This document shows positions 6,927 through 15,286 of a stretch of 51,927 bases of DNA, piece by piece. A model generated the notes under the pieces. It was not told the origin of the DNA. It saw only the letters and a list, made by a program, of their open reading frames with translations, and ran no database searches. The stretch is from positions 1 through 51,927 of the forward strand of contig NZ_NBDP01000040.1 in NCBI RefSeq assembly GCF_004123845.1, given 5' to 3'. Origin of the DNA: Allobosea sp. Tri-44 (GTDB lineage Bacteria > Pseudomonadota > Alphaproteobacteria > Rhizobiales > Beijerinckiaceae). The stretch's first letter is position 1. The number at the start of each line of letters is the position of its first letter. The position numbers and the translations under genes were made by a program.

Positions 6927-8732
6927 ATGAGCACCCGCAGTTTCGACAACATCCGCAATTTCTCGATCGTGGCGCATATCGACCACGGCAAGTCGACCCT
7001 CGCCGACCGGCTGATCCAGCAGACCGGCACGGTCGCGGCGCGCGACATGAGCGAGCAGATCCTCGACTCGATGGATATCGAGAAGGAGCGCGGTATCACC
7101 ATCAAGGCGCAGACCGTCCGGCTGGATTATCTGGCCGAGGATGGGAAGACCTATATTCTCAACCTGATGGACACCCCCGGGCACGTCGACTTCGCCTATG
7201 AGGTCTCGCGCTCGCTGGCGGCCTGCGAGGGCTCGCTGCTGGTGGTCGACGCCTCGCAGGGCGTCGAGGCGCAGACGCTCGCCAATGTCTACCAGGCGCT
7301 CGACGCCAACCACGAGATCGTCACGGTCCTCAACAAGATCGACCTGCCCGCGGCCGAGCCGGAGCGGATCAAGCAGCAGATCGAGGACGTGATCGGCCTC
7401 GACGCGTCCGAGGCGGTGCCGATCTCGGCCAAGACCGGCCTCAACATCGAGGGCGTGCTCGAAGCGATCGTCAAGAAGCTGCCGGCGCCGAAGGGCGACC
7501 TCGAAGCCCCGCTCAAGGCGCTGCTGGTCGACTCTTGGTACGACGCCTATCTCGGCGTCGTCGTGCTGGTGCGCATCATCGACGGCGTGCTCAAGAAGAA
7601 CATGACGATCCGGATGATGCGGGCCAACGCCGTCTATGGCGTCGACCGCGTCGGTGTGTTCAAGCCCAAGATGCTCGAAGTGAAGGAACTGGGCCCTGGC
7701 GAGGTCGGCTTCTTCACCGCCTCGATCAAGGAGGTCGCCGATACCGCCGTCGGCGACACCATCACCGACGACAAGAAGCCGATCGCCGAGCCGCTGCCGG
7801 GCTTCAAGCCGGTGCAGCCGGTGGTGTTCTGCGGCATCTTCCCGGTCGACGCCGCCGATTTCGAGGTGCTGCGCAGCGCCATGTCGCGGCTGCGCCTGAA
7901 CGACGCCAGCTTCTCCTATGAGATGGAGACGAGCGCCGCGCTCGGCTTCGGCTTCCGCTGCGGATTCCTCGGCCTGCTGCATCTGGAGATCATTCAGGAG
8001 CGGCTCGAGCGCGAGTTCAACCTCAACCTGATCTCGACCGCGCCCTCGGTCGTCTACCATCTCAAGCTGCGCGACGGCTCGACGCTCGAACTGCACAACC
8101 CGGCCGACATGCCGGACGTGATGAAGATCGAGCTCATCGAGGAACCCTGGATCCGGGCGACGATCTTCACCCCGGACGAGTATCTCGGCTCGGTGCTGAA
8201 GCTCTGCCAGGACCGGCGCGGCCTGCAGATCGACCTCAACTATGTCGGCTCGCGCGCCAAGGTCGTCTACGACCTGCCGCTGAACGAGGTGGTGTTCGAC
8301 TTCTACGACCGGCTGAAGTCGATCTCGAAGGGCTATGCCTCCTTCGACTACGCCATCACCGACTATCGCGAGGGCGACCTCGTGCGCATGTCGATCCTGG
8401 TCAATGCCGAGCCGGTCGATGCGCTCTCGATGCTGGTTCATCGCTCGCGCGCCGACGCCCGCGGCCGGGCGATGTGCGAGAAGCTCAAGGAGCTGATCCC
8501 GCCGCATATGTTCCAGATTCCGGTCCAGGCTGCCATTGGCGGCAAGATCATCGCCCGCGAGACGATCCGGGCGCTGCGCAAGGACGTCACCGCGAAGTGC
8601 TATGGCGGCGACGCCTCGCGCAAGCGCAAGCTCCTGGACAAGCAGAAGGAAGGCAAGAAGAAGATGCGGCAGTTCGGCCGCGTCGAGATCCCGCAGGAAG
8701 CCTTCATCGCCGCGCTGAAGATGGACGACTGA
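6927..8732 (+). CDS. lepA: Elongation factor 4 (LepA)
   Basis: A 601-residue translational GTPase that acts on stalled ribosomes and in 30S subunit biogenesis. G-domain motifs are complete: P-loop AHIDHGKST (16-24), EKERGITI switch I, DTPGH, NKID and a SAKTG loop. Domains II and III follow, then the EF4-specific C-terminal domain with the conserved basic tail KMRQFGRVEIPQEAF. The length is normal. It is preceded by the NlpC/P60 gene on the same strand and followed by a REP-like pair of palindromes. Confidence 0.98.
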   Translation: MSTRSFDNIRNFSIVAHIDHGKSTLADRLIQQTGTVAARDMSEQILDSMDIEKERGITIKAQTVRLDYLAEDGKTYILNLMDTPGHVDFAYEVSRSLAACEGSLLVVDASQGVEAQTLANVYQALDANHEIVTVLNKIDLPAAEPERIKQQIEDVIGLDASEAVPISAKTGLNIEGVLEAIVKKLPAPKGDLEAPLKALLVDSWYDAYLGVVVLVRIIDGVLKKNMTIRMMRANAVYGVDRVGVFKPKMLEVKELGPGEVGFFTASIKEVADTAVGDTITDDKKPIAEPLPGFKPVQPVVFCGIFPVDAADFEVLRSAMSRLRLNDASFSYEMETSAALGFGFRCGFLGLLHLEIIQERLEREFNLNLISTAPSVVYHLKLRDGSTLELHNPADMPDVMKIELIEEPWIRATIFTPDEYLGSVLKLCQDRRGLQIDLNYVGSRAKVVYDLPLNEVVFDFYDRLKSISKGYASFDYAITDYREGDLVRMSILVNAEPVDALSMLVHRSRADARGRAMCEKLKELIPPHMFQIPVQAAIGGKIIARETIRALRKDVTAKCYGGDASRKRKLLDKQKEGKKKMRQFGRVEIPQEAFIAALKMDD

Positions 8733-8746
8733 GCGATGGCGTCAAT

Positions 8747-8834
8747 CTCGGGCTTGACCCGAGAATCTCATCCCGAAGAAGGCGCCCTGCGGGGGTCTCC
8801 TCCTGCCTGAGATGCTCGGGTCAAGCCCGAGCAT
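8747..8834. repeat. Pair of palindromes (REP/BIME-like) after lepA
   Basis: CTCGGG..CCCGAG at 8747-8763 and ATGCTCGGG..CCCGAGCAT at 8812-8834 sit 48 bases apart in opposite sense. The second ends just before the stop of the convergent HAD gene, so the pair may also end transcription from both sides. Confidence 0.75.
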
Positions 8835-8839
8835 GACGT

Positions 8840-9451
8840 TCAGATGGCCGCCCCCAATCCGCGCAGTTCGGCTCGCAGGTCAATCGGCTCGACGAAGTGT
8901 ACCGCCTGCATGCCGACCGAGCGGGCGGCCTCGACGTTCTTGCCGCTGTCGTCGACGAAGATGCACTCGCCGGCGCTCAGTCCGTAGCGCTCCAGCAATA
9001 CGTTGTAGATCGCCGGATCGGGCTTGAGCAGCCGCTCATGCGCCGAGACGATCACGCCGTCGAAGCTCTGCAGGAAGGGGAAGCGGATCAGGCATTCCGC
9101 CCATTTCTCGCGCGAGAAATTGGTGATGGCGTAGACCTGCTCGCCCTTGGCCTTGAGATCGGCCAGCACCGCGACGCTGTCCTCGATCGTGCCCGGAACG
9201 GTCTCGTGCCAGCGCTCGTCGAAAGCCTTGATCTCGGCTTCCCATTCCGGGTGGGCGGCGATCAATGACGCCACGGCCTCGGTCCAGGGTCGGCCGCGGT
9301 CCTGTTCCAGGTTCCAGGCCGATGTGCAGACGTTCTGCAGGAACCAGCTGCGCTTTTCGTCATTGGGGATCAGGTCGCGATAGAGATGGAACGGATCCCA
9401 GCGCAACAGGACGTTGCCGACATCGAACACGACCTTGCGATTGGTAGGCAT
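8840..9451 (-). CDS. HAD family phosphatase (YihX-like)
   Basis: A 203-residue HAD hydrolase of subfamily IA. Motif I is FDVGNVLLRWD with nucleophile D10; the DxGN form matches the YihX group of sugar-phosphate phosphatases. Motif II is ITNFSREKW, motif III the Lys in LLKPDPAIYNVLL, and motif IV FVDDSGKNVEAA. The cap is the small alpha-helical type. ATG 9451 is chosen because it starts MPTNRKVVFD directly at the fold and has GGAGA upstream. The likely reaction is dephosphorylation of a small phosphate ester; the substrate is unknown. It is convergent with lepA and divergent from the MsrQ-like gene. Confidence 0.85.
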   Translation of the reverse strand: MPTNRKVVFDVGNVLLRWDPFHLYRDLIPNDEKRSWFLQNVCTSAWNLEQDRGRPWTEAVASLIAAHPEWEAEIKAFDERWHETVPGTIEDSVAVLADLKAKGEQVYAITNFSREKWAECLIRFPFLQSFDGVIVSAHERLLKPDPAIYNVLLERYGLSAGECIFVDDSGKNVEAARSVGMQAVHFVEPIDLRAELRGLGAAI

Positions 9452-9579
9452 CGGTAGGCTTCTCCAGTCAGGCGTGCATCGACGCGGCTGATGCAACTCA
9501 CGTCCTTGTGCACGGACGCGCGTAACCTTCACAAGGCTTTTGGCGTATTCGCGTAAAGGATCAGCAAAGGCGCTAACGG

Positions 9580-10488
9580 ATGACTTCGGCAGCAATAGGT
9601 AGCTACTGGCCCTGGAACGACCGGCAGGGGCGTTTCTCGGCGCTGCGGGCCGGCTGCTTCGCGCTCGTGCTCGTCCCTGCCTTGATCCTAGCCTGGCAGG
9701 CCTGGAGCCATCAGCTCGGCTCCAAGCCCTGGACGCAGGCCGTGCACGATACCGGAACCTGGGCGCTGCGCATCCTTGTGATCACGCTCGCGGTGACGCC
9801 TTTGCGCCGTATCCTCGACTGGAACAAGCTGATCGGCATCCGCCGCATGCTCGGCCTCTCCGTATTGGCCTATGCGCTCGGCCATCTCACCTTGTACTGC
9901 ATCGACCTCGCCTTCGACTGGGGCCTGATCCTCTCCGAGATCGTCAAGCGCTTCTATCTCGTCGTCGGCATCACCGCGCTCATCGGCCTCGTCGTGCTCG
10001 GCATCACCTCGACCGACGGCATGATCCGCCGGCTCGGCTCGGGCCGCTGGCAGCGCCTGCACAATCTCGTCTATTTGATCGCCTGCCTCGGCCTGTTTCA
10101 TTTTGCGCTGCAGTCGAAGATCGACGTCACCCAGCCCGTGCTGCTGAGCGGGCTGTTCGCGCTGCTGATCGCTTACCGCGGCCTCAATCGGTTCAAAGTT
10201 CCGCTGAGCTTCACGTCGCTGGCGCTGACGGGGCTTGGCGTCGGCCTTGCCACCGCTTTAGCCGAAACCGCCTGGTATGCCTTCGCCACTGGCGCTTCGG
10301 CCTGGCTGATCTTCCAGGCCAATGCCGACATCGTCGTTTATCAGGATTGGACGGCGCTGAGGCCGGGCCATTGGGTCGCGCTCGTCGGACTCGGGCTCGC
10401 GGTCGTGCACCTCTTCCGCAAGCCGGCACCGAAGCCGGAGCGGCGCCAGCGCCGCCCGGCGATGGCCTCCGAGGCCGCGGGCGGCTGA
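9580..10488 (+). CDS. msrQ: MsrQ-like ferric-reductase transmembrane haem protein
   Basis: An integral inner-membrane protein of 302 residues with the ferric-reductase-like core. Haem-ligand histidines sit in YALGHLTLY and in WQRLHNLVYLIACLGLFHFAL, with SDR-like loops between helices typical of MsrQ/YedZ. MsrQ passes electrons from quinol to the periplasmic molybdoenzyme MsrP, which repairs oxidised methionines. The protein is longer than Escherichia coli MsrQ because of extra C-terminal helices (from about 210) and a basic tail. The usual partner msrP is not next to it or elsewhere in the window. AAGG lies nine bases before the ATG. Confidence 0.82.
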   Translation: MTSAAIGSYWPWNDRQGRFSALRAGCFALVLVPALILAWQAWSHQLGSKPWTQAVHDTGTWALRILVITLAVTPLRRILDWNKLIGIRRMLGLSVLAYALGHLTLYCIDLAFDWGLILSEIVKRFYLVVGITALIGLVVLGITSTDGMIRRLGSGRWQRLHNLVYLIACLGLFHFALQSKIDVTQPVLLSGLFALLIAYRGLNRFKVPLSFTSLALTGLGVGLATALAETAWYAFATGASAWLIFQANADIVVYQDWTALRPGHWVALVGLGLAVVHLFRKPAPKPERRQRRPAMASEAAGG

Positions 10489-10491
10489 GCC

Positions 10492-11751
10492 TCAGCCTTC
10501 GCGCCGCGCCAGTTCCAGGATGGTCTCGATCAGCACGCGGATGGCGATGCCGGCGTCGAGCTCGGTCATGTTCTCCAGTGGCGAATGGCTGATGCCCTTC
10601 TCGCAGCGCACGAACAGCATGGCGGAGGGGCAGAGCCGCGCCATCGTCATGGCGTCGTGACCGGCGCCGGAGGGCAGCCGCCGCGCCGAGAGGTTGGAGC
10701 CGGTGCGGGCGATGCCGGTGGCCAGCGCTTCCTGCAGCTCGGGCGCCATCGGCGTCGCATCCTCGCGCGAATAGGGCGTGATGCTGAGCCCGACGCCGCG
10801 CCGGGTGGCGATCTCGCTAAAGCGCTTCTGGATCGCCTGCTCCATGCTGGCGACGGTCTCGCCCAATGGAGCGCGATAGTCGATGGTGAAGTCGGCAGCG
10901 CCCGGCACGACATTGGTGGCGCCAGGATCGGGCCGGAGCACGCCGACCGTGCCGACCGCCTGGTCATGCGCGCTGGCGATCTCCTCCAGCGCCAATGCCA
11001 TCTCGGCGGCGGCGGTCAGCGCATCCTTGCGCAGCCGCATCGGTACCGTCCCGGCATGGCCGGCTTCGCCGGTGACGCGGACGGTGGCCCGGCTCTGGGC
11101 GTTGATCGTGGTGACGATGCCAACCGCCTCGTTCTCGGCTTCGAGCACCGGGCCCTGCTCGATATGGACTTCGAGATAGGCCTTGATCGAGCCGGGCTTG
11201 CGGGCGAGTGCCGCGATCCCACTAGGATCGCCGCCGAAGGCGACGAGCGCGTCGCGTAAGCTCACGCCGTGGGCATCGCGCGAATCGAGCCAGGCCGGAT
11301 CGTAATGGCCGATCAGCGCCGAGGACGTCGATAACGAGGTCGGAAAGCGCACCGTCTCCTCGTCGCCGAAGGCCACGACTTCGAGTGCGAAGGGCAGCGT
11401 GATGCCGGCGTCGCGGATCGCCTGCGCCGCCAGGATGCCGGCGACGACGCCGAGATTGCCATCGAAGCGGCCACCATCGCGGACCGTGTCGATGTGCGAA
11501 CCGATCAGCACCGCCGGTAGCCCGGGTGTGGCGCCTTCGCGCCGACCCTGCACCGAGCCGGCGGCATCGATGAAGGCGGTCAGGCCCGAGACCTCCATCG
11601 CACCCTTGACGTATTCCGCGCCCTGCCGGTGCGACGGCGAGAGATAGAGCCGCGTCAGCTTGCCCGGCTCATCGCTGAACCGGTTGAGGCCGGCGAGAGC
11701 GGCGAAGGCACGGGCGCCGAGGACGGCGGGAGAAGGCAGGGTCGTGGTCAT
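10492..11751 (-). CDS. M20 family Zn-dependent hydrolase (allantoate amidohydrolase / N-carbamoyl-L-amino-acid hydrolase type)
   Basis: A 419-residue cytoplasmic amidase of the hydantoinase/carbamoylase branch of peptidase family M20. Metal ligands are H86 and D88 in GSHIDTV, D97 in GGRFDGNLG and the acidic pair E131-E132 in FGDEETVRF; H193 lies in EVHIEQGPVLE. The lid/dimerisation domain (about 210-330) has GEAGHAGTVPMRLRKDAL. Members hydrolyse allantoate or N-carbamoyl amino acids and release ammonia and CO2. No allantoin genes are near, so the exact substrate stays open. It follows an SDR gene on the same strand, with a stem-loop between them. Confidence 0.85.
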   Translation of the reverse strand: MTTTLPSPAVLGARAFAALAGLNRFSDEPGKLTRLYLSPSHRQGAEYVKGAMEVSGLTAFIDAAGSVQGRREGATPGLPAVLIGSHIDTVRDGGRFDGNLGVVAGILAAQAIRDAGITLPFALEVVAFGDEETVRFPTSLSTSSALIGHYDPAWLDSRDAHGVSLRDALVAFGGDPSGIAALARKPGSIKAYLEVHIEQGPVLEAENEAVGIVTTINAQSRATVRVTGEAGHAGTVPMRLRKDALTAAAEMALALEEIASAHDQAVGTVGVLRPDPGATNVVPGAADFTIDYRAPLGETVASMEQAIQKRFSEIATRRGVGLSITPYSREDATPMAPELQEALATGIARTGSNLSARRLPSGAGHDAMTMARLCPSAMLFVRCEKGISHSPLENMTELDAGIAIRVLIETILELARREG

Positions 11752-11760
11752 CGGATCAAC

Positions 11761-11798
11761 CTAAAGGGCCGGCCATGGGCATGGCCAGCCCGCTTTAG
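11761..11798. promoter_or_regulatory. Intercistronic stem-loop upstream of the M20 hydrolase
   Basis: Outer arms CTAAAG (11761-11766) and CTTTAG (11793-11798) enclose an inner palindrome GGCCAT-GGGC-ATGGCC (11771-11786). On the minus strand it ends nine bases before the hydrolase ATG at 11751, so it could affect translation or separate it from the SDR gene. Confidence 0.4.
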
Positions 11799-11820
11799 CG
11801 CGGCAGGATCGATTTGGCTG

Positions 11821-12567
11821 TCAGTAGGTCGCGCGCCCGCCCGAGAGGTCGAAGACCGCGCCGGTGGTGAAGCTGTTCTCGGCCGAGGCGAGGAAGGCGA
11901 CCATCGAGGCGACTTCGTCGGGCTGCAGGAAGCGTCCGCGCGGGATCTTCGCCAGCATGTAGCCGATATGCTCCTCGCTCATCTGGTCGAAGATGCGGGT
12001 GCGGGCGGCCGCCGGGGTGATGCAGTTCACCGCGATGTCCTGCTGGGCCAGCTCCTTGCCGAGCGACTTGGTCAGCGCGATCACCGCCGCCTTCGAGGCC
12101 GAATAGGCCGAGGCGTTGGGGTTGCCCTCCTTGCCGGCGATCGAAGCGACCAGCACGAGGCGCCCGTAATTGCGCTTGATCATGCCAGGGATCACCGCCT
12201 GGCAGCAATGCAGCGTGCCGTCGACATTGAGGCGCATGATCTTGGCCCATTCGTCGAGCGGGTATTCCCAGGTCTTCAGGTTCGGCCCGGCGATGCCGGC
12301 GCTGGTGACGAGGATGTCGACGTTGCCATGGCGCTGCTCCAGCTCGGCGGCGGCGGCATTCACCGCCTTGGCATCGGTCACGTCGATCGCAAGCCCGCTC
12401 GCAGCCGGCCCGATCGCCGCCGCCGCCTCATTGGCGAGCTTGCCGTCGAGATCCCAGATCGCGACCTTGGCGCCACTGGCAGCGAGACGTTCGGCAACGG
12501 CACGGCCGATACCCTGCGCGCCGCCGGTGATGATGGCGACCCTGCCGTTCAAATCGATTTGATTCAT
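11821..12567 (-). CDS. SDR family oxidoreductase
   Basis: A 248-residue classical short-chain dehydrogenase/reductase. The NAD(P)-binding Rossmann motif TGGAQGIG is at 14-21, the structural motif near NVDILVTSAGIAG, and catalytic S142, Y155 and K159 in SAYSASKAA. D39 at the end of strand 2 (IWDLDGK) suggests NAD(H) preference. It resembles sugar or 3-oxoacyl reductases but no close functional match is claimed. ATG 12567 is used; a GTG nine bases earlier sits too close to GGGAGGGG. It lies between the polyprenyl sugar transferase and the M20 hydrolase, all on the minus strand. Confidence 0.85.
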   Translation of the reverse strand: MNQIDLNGRVAIITGGAQGIGRAVAERLAASGAKVAIWDLDGKLANEAAAAIGPAASGLAIDVTDAKAVNAAAAELEQRHGNVDILVTSAGIAGPNLKTWEYPLDEWAKIMRLNVDGTLHCCQAVIPGMIKRNYGRLVLVASIAGKEGNPNASAYSASKAAVIALTKSLGKELAQQDIAVNCITPAAARTRIFDQMSEEHIGYMLAKIPRGRFLQPDEVASMVAFLASAENSFTTGAVFDLSGGRATY

Positions 12568-12668
12568 TGAAATCACGCCCCTCCCTGGAACTATGCGCGG
12601 ACTTTAGCGCAAAGCCATCCGCCGCAAAGTCGCGGTGGCTCAAGGGAGGGTTGCGTCAGGCAGGCTGC

Positions 12669-14126
12669 TCAGCGCGCATTGCGGAAGGCGCTTGGGCTGA
12701 ACACGGTGCGCAGCAGGATGCCGAGGTCGAGCCAGAACGACCAGTTGTCGATGTACCAGTGGTCATAGGCGATGCGCCGGGCCATCTTCTCGTCGGTGTC
12801 GGTCTCGCCGCGCAGGCCGTTGACCTGGGCCCAGCCGGTGATGCCCGGTTTGACGTTGTGGCGCCGCGCATAGAGCGCGATCTTGCGCTGGAACTCCCGG
12901 TCATGGGCGAGGGCGTGCGGGCGCGGACCGACCAGCGACATCTGCCCGGCGATCACGTTCAGGAGCTGCGGAAGCTCGTCGAGATTGTAGCGCCGCAGGA
13001 AACCGCCGATTCGTGTGATGCGCGGATCGTTGCGCGTCGCCTGCTTGACCACTTCGCCATCGTCCGTCGTCGTCATCGTGCGGAACTTGAAGATTCGGAA
13101 GGGCTCCTGGTTGAAGCCGTAGCGGCGCTGCAGGAACAGCACCGGGCCCTTCGAGTCGAGCTTGATCGCGATCGCGACGAGCAGCAGAACCGGCAGGCTC
13201 AGCATGAGGATCGCGCTCGCGGCGAAGACGTCGAAGACGCGCTTGAACAGGATCTGGGCGAAGGACAGGGCCGGGCGCGTCAGCCTGAGCGAGGCGAGCG
13301 AGCCGATCCGCACGATATGCGGATTGTCGAACCGGTCCATGACGCGCTCCGGCGTCAGGTGGATCGCCACCGGCAAGTTCATGAAGGCGTCGATGCAGGC
13401 GTCGATCGTCTCCTGATCCGACCAGGGCAGGGCGATGAAGACGGCGTCAGGCTTGAGATCACGGGCCCTGGCCGAGGCCGTGGCGAGGTCGGCGGCGAGA
13501 GCCGCGGCGGGATCGTTGATCCGGCGCGAATCATTGCTGCGCAGGAAGGCGACATCGACGATAGAGAAGCCGATGTTCCAGGGCTGGTGGCGCGAGACGA
13601 AGGACATCACCTCGCTCTCGCGGCCGATCAGGAAGACCCGCTCGGAGGTGATCCTGCCGGTCTTCGAGGCCATCGAGATGGTGCGCACGATCGCCGAGCG
13701 GGCGAGCGCGATCAGCGGCACGCCGGCGACATAGGTGACGAGGACGACGGCGCGCGAATACTGGTCGTTGACCTTGGCCATGAAGACGATGGCGACGAAG
13801 GCGATCATCGCCAGGTTCCAGACCGTGAAGGCCGAGGTGATCTGGCCCTTGGTCGAGAGGTAGTTCTCCAGCCGGTAGCGACCACGCATCAGATTGGTGA
13901 AGACGAAGATCGCAGCGATCATCGAGGCGAGCTCGACGGTGACCTTGTCGTTGCCGAGATGGCGATAGGCGACGAAGTGATAGACGATCGAGGTGCCGCC
14001 GACCACGGTCAGGACGGTCACCGCATCGACCAGCGCGGTGATCAGGCCGATCCAGTGGCGCAGCACATTGGCGCGCTGGTCGGCTGCCGTAGTGACTTCA
14101 TAGTTCAGATCGTTGACGCTCATCAT
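12669..14126 (-). CDS. Undecaprenyl-phosphate sugar phosphotransferase (exopolysaccharide)
   Basis: A 485-residue inner-membrane enzyme of the WcaJ/ExoY group that loads the first sugar-1-phosphate (commonly glucose or galactose) onto undecaprenyl phosphate to start exopolysaccharide repeat units. There are four N-terminal hydrophobic segments (about 25-165) and a CoA-binding-like middle (SERVFLIGRESEV). The catalytic bacterial sugar-transferase domain starts at about residue 280: a membrane re-entrant helix, KFRTM, DELPQLLNVIAGQMSLVGPRP, PGITGWAQVNG. It is divergent from a WecG/TagA glycosyltransferase, a natural partner in the same pathway. Confidence 0.93.
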   Translation of the reverse strand: MMSVNDLNYEVTTAADQRANVLRHWIGLITALVDAVTVLTVVGGTSIVYHFVAYRHLGNDKVTVELASMIAAIFVFTNLMRGRYRLENYLSTKGQITSAFTVWNLAMIAFVAIVFMAKVNDQYSRAVVLVTYVAGVPLIALARSAIVRTISMASKTGRITSERVFLIGRESEVMSFVSRHQPWNIGFSIVDVAFLRSNDSRRINDPAAALAADLATASARARDLKPDAVFIALPWSDQETIDACIDAFMNLPVAIHLTPERVMDRFDNPHIVRIGSLASLRLTRPALSFAQILFKRVFDVFAASAILMLSLPVLLLVAIAIKLDSKGPVLFLQRRYGFNQEPFRIFKFRTMTTTDDGEVVKQATRNDPRITRIGGFLRRYNLDELPQLLNVIAGQMSLVGPRPHALAHDREFQRKIALYARRHNVKPGITGWAQVNGLRGETDTDEKMARRIAYDHWYIDNWSFWLDLGILLRTVFSPSAFRNAR

Positions 14127-14479
14127 GCCGCGCTCGCTCGGTCATGGGCAGTCCGGATTCGGCACAGGGGATGCGCCGAAAGGCCGCCTCACCCGTCGAG
14201 GTGGCAAGGGCGATGCCGTAGAGGCATGAAGCTCGTTTCGCGGAAAATGCGCTGAAATCAGCCCGATCGAGTCAGTTTCAAATGGAGCTTGACCGAAGGC
14301 GTCCCATTACGGAACAACCCGCGGGACAGCGGGGCAGCGGAGCGACAAGACCCTCTCTCCGATCAGGGAAAGACAGCGTTCATCCTATGGCGGGGTTTCG
14401 CTTGACCCTGGCAAGAAACGCAACGAAGACAACAGCCTACGCCGTCAGCATGGCGACGTGTGCGCCAGCAGCGATCGAG
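14127..14479. other. Divergent intergenic region, 353 bases, no gene recognised
   Basis: This gap lies between the two divergent polysaccharide genes and must hold both promoters. Several frames stay open because of high GC, including one in frame with the glycosyltransferase, but none shows a conserved N terminus. No strong palindrome or known RNA motif was found. Confidence 0.4.
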
Positions 14480-15280
14480 ATGAACGTCGTTCTCTTCCAA
14501 TCTTCGCAGCGACGGGCCGCCCATTCCGCCCCGCCCGAACCGCCGCGCCGCGACATCGCCGGCGTTCCGGTGGCAGCGCTGACGCACGACGAGGCGCTCG
14601 CACTGGTCGGCCATGCTTTCGATGGCGGCGGCCATCTGCATCTGGCCTACTGCAACGCCAATCTCGTCAATATCGCCGCGCGCGATGCCGGCTTGCGCGA
14701 GCTTCTCGCCGGCTTCCTGGTCCTGCCCGACGGGATCGGCGTCGATATCGCCTCGCGCCTGCTCTACGGCACGACATTCCCCGCCAATCTCAACGGCACC
14801 GACTTCACGCCGGCGATCCTCGCCGCCTACAGGCGGCCGCTCTCGGTGATGCTGCTCGGCGGCAAGCCGGGCGTCGCCGAGCGCGCTGCTGCGAGGCTGC
14901 GCGCCGACTACCCGCAGCATCGCTTCGCAGTGCTGAGCCATGGCTATTTCGAAGCGGAAACGGAGACCGCCCTGCTGGCGCGGCTCGCGCACGCTCGGCC
15001 CGATCTGCTGCTGGTCGCCTTCGGCAATCCGCGGCAGGAGCAGTGGATCGCCGACCGGATCGATGCCCGCCACTGCGCGGTCGCGGCCGGGATCGGCGCA
15101 CTGTTCGACTTCCTCGCCGGCGAGGTGGCACGGGCGCCGGAAACAGTGCGCGCCCTGCGGCTGGAATGGATCTATCGGCTCTGGCTCGAGCCGCGCCGGC
15201 TCTGGCGGCGCTATGTCGTCGGCAATCCCGCCTTCCTGATGCGCGTGCTGCGCCAGAAGCTGGCAGGGCGCAGCGCCTGA
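14480..15280 (+). CDS. WecG/TagA/CpsF family glycosyltransferase
   Basis: A 266-residue GT26-family enzyme that transfers a sugar (ManNAc-type in WecG/TagA) to a lipid-linked acceptor in surface polysaccharide synthesis. Landmarks are CNANLVNIA, LPDGIGVDIASRLL, the catalytic-site stretch LNGTDFTPAIL, LLGGKPGVAERAA, and LLLVAFGNPRQEQWI. The C-terminal part (RLEWIYRLWLEPRRLWRRY) is the conserved membrane-association end. ATG 14480 gives the usual length; longer in-frame starts add an unconserved stretch and have no clear ribosome-binding site. It is divergent from the polyprenyl sugar transferase. Confidence 0.9.
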   Translation: MNVVLFQSSQRRAAHSAPPEPPRRDIAGVPVAALTHDEALALVGHAFDGGGHLHLAYCNANLVNIAARDAGLRELLAGFLVLPDGIGVDIASRLLYGTTFPANLNGTDFTPAILAAYRRPLSVMLLGGKPGVAERAAARLRADYPQHRFAVLSHGYFEAETETALLARLAHARPDLLLVAFGNPRQEQWIADRIDARHCAVAAGIGALFDFLAGEVARAPETVRALRLEWIYRLWLEPRRLWRRYVVGNPAFLMRVLRQKLAGRSA

Positions 15281-15286
15281 GAGCGC

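Noticed and set aside
6546..8507. Long open frame of about 650 codons on the minus strand opposite lepA
   Set aside because: Shadow of lepA; it also overlaps the end of the NlpC/P60 gene and has no recognisable domain.
12567..14255. Long plus-strand frame opposite the polyprenyl sugar transferase
   Set aside because: Low-complexity charged composition typical of an antisense shadow; the minus-strand gene has clear motifs.
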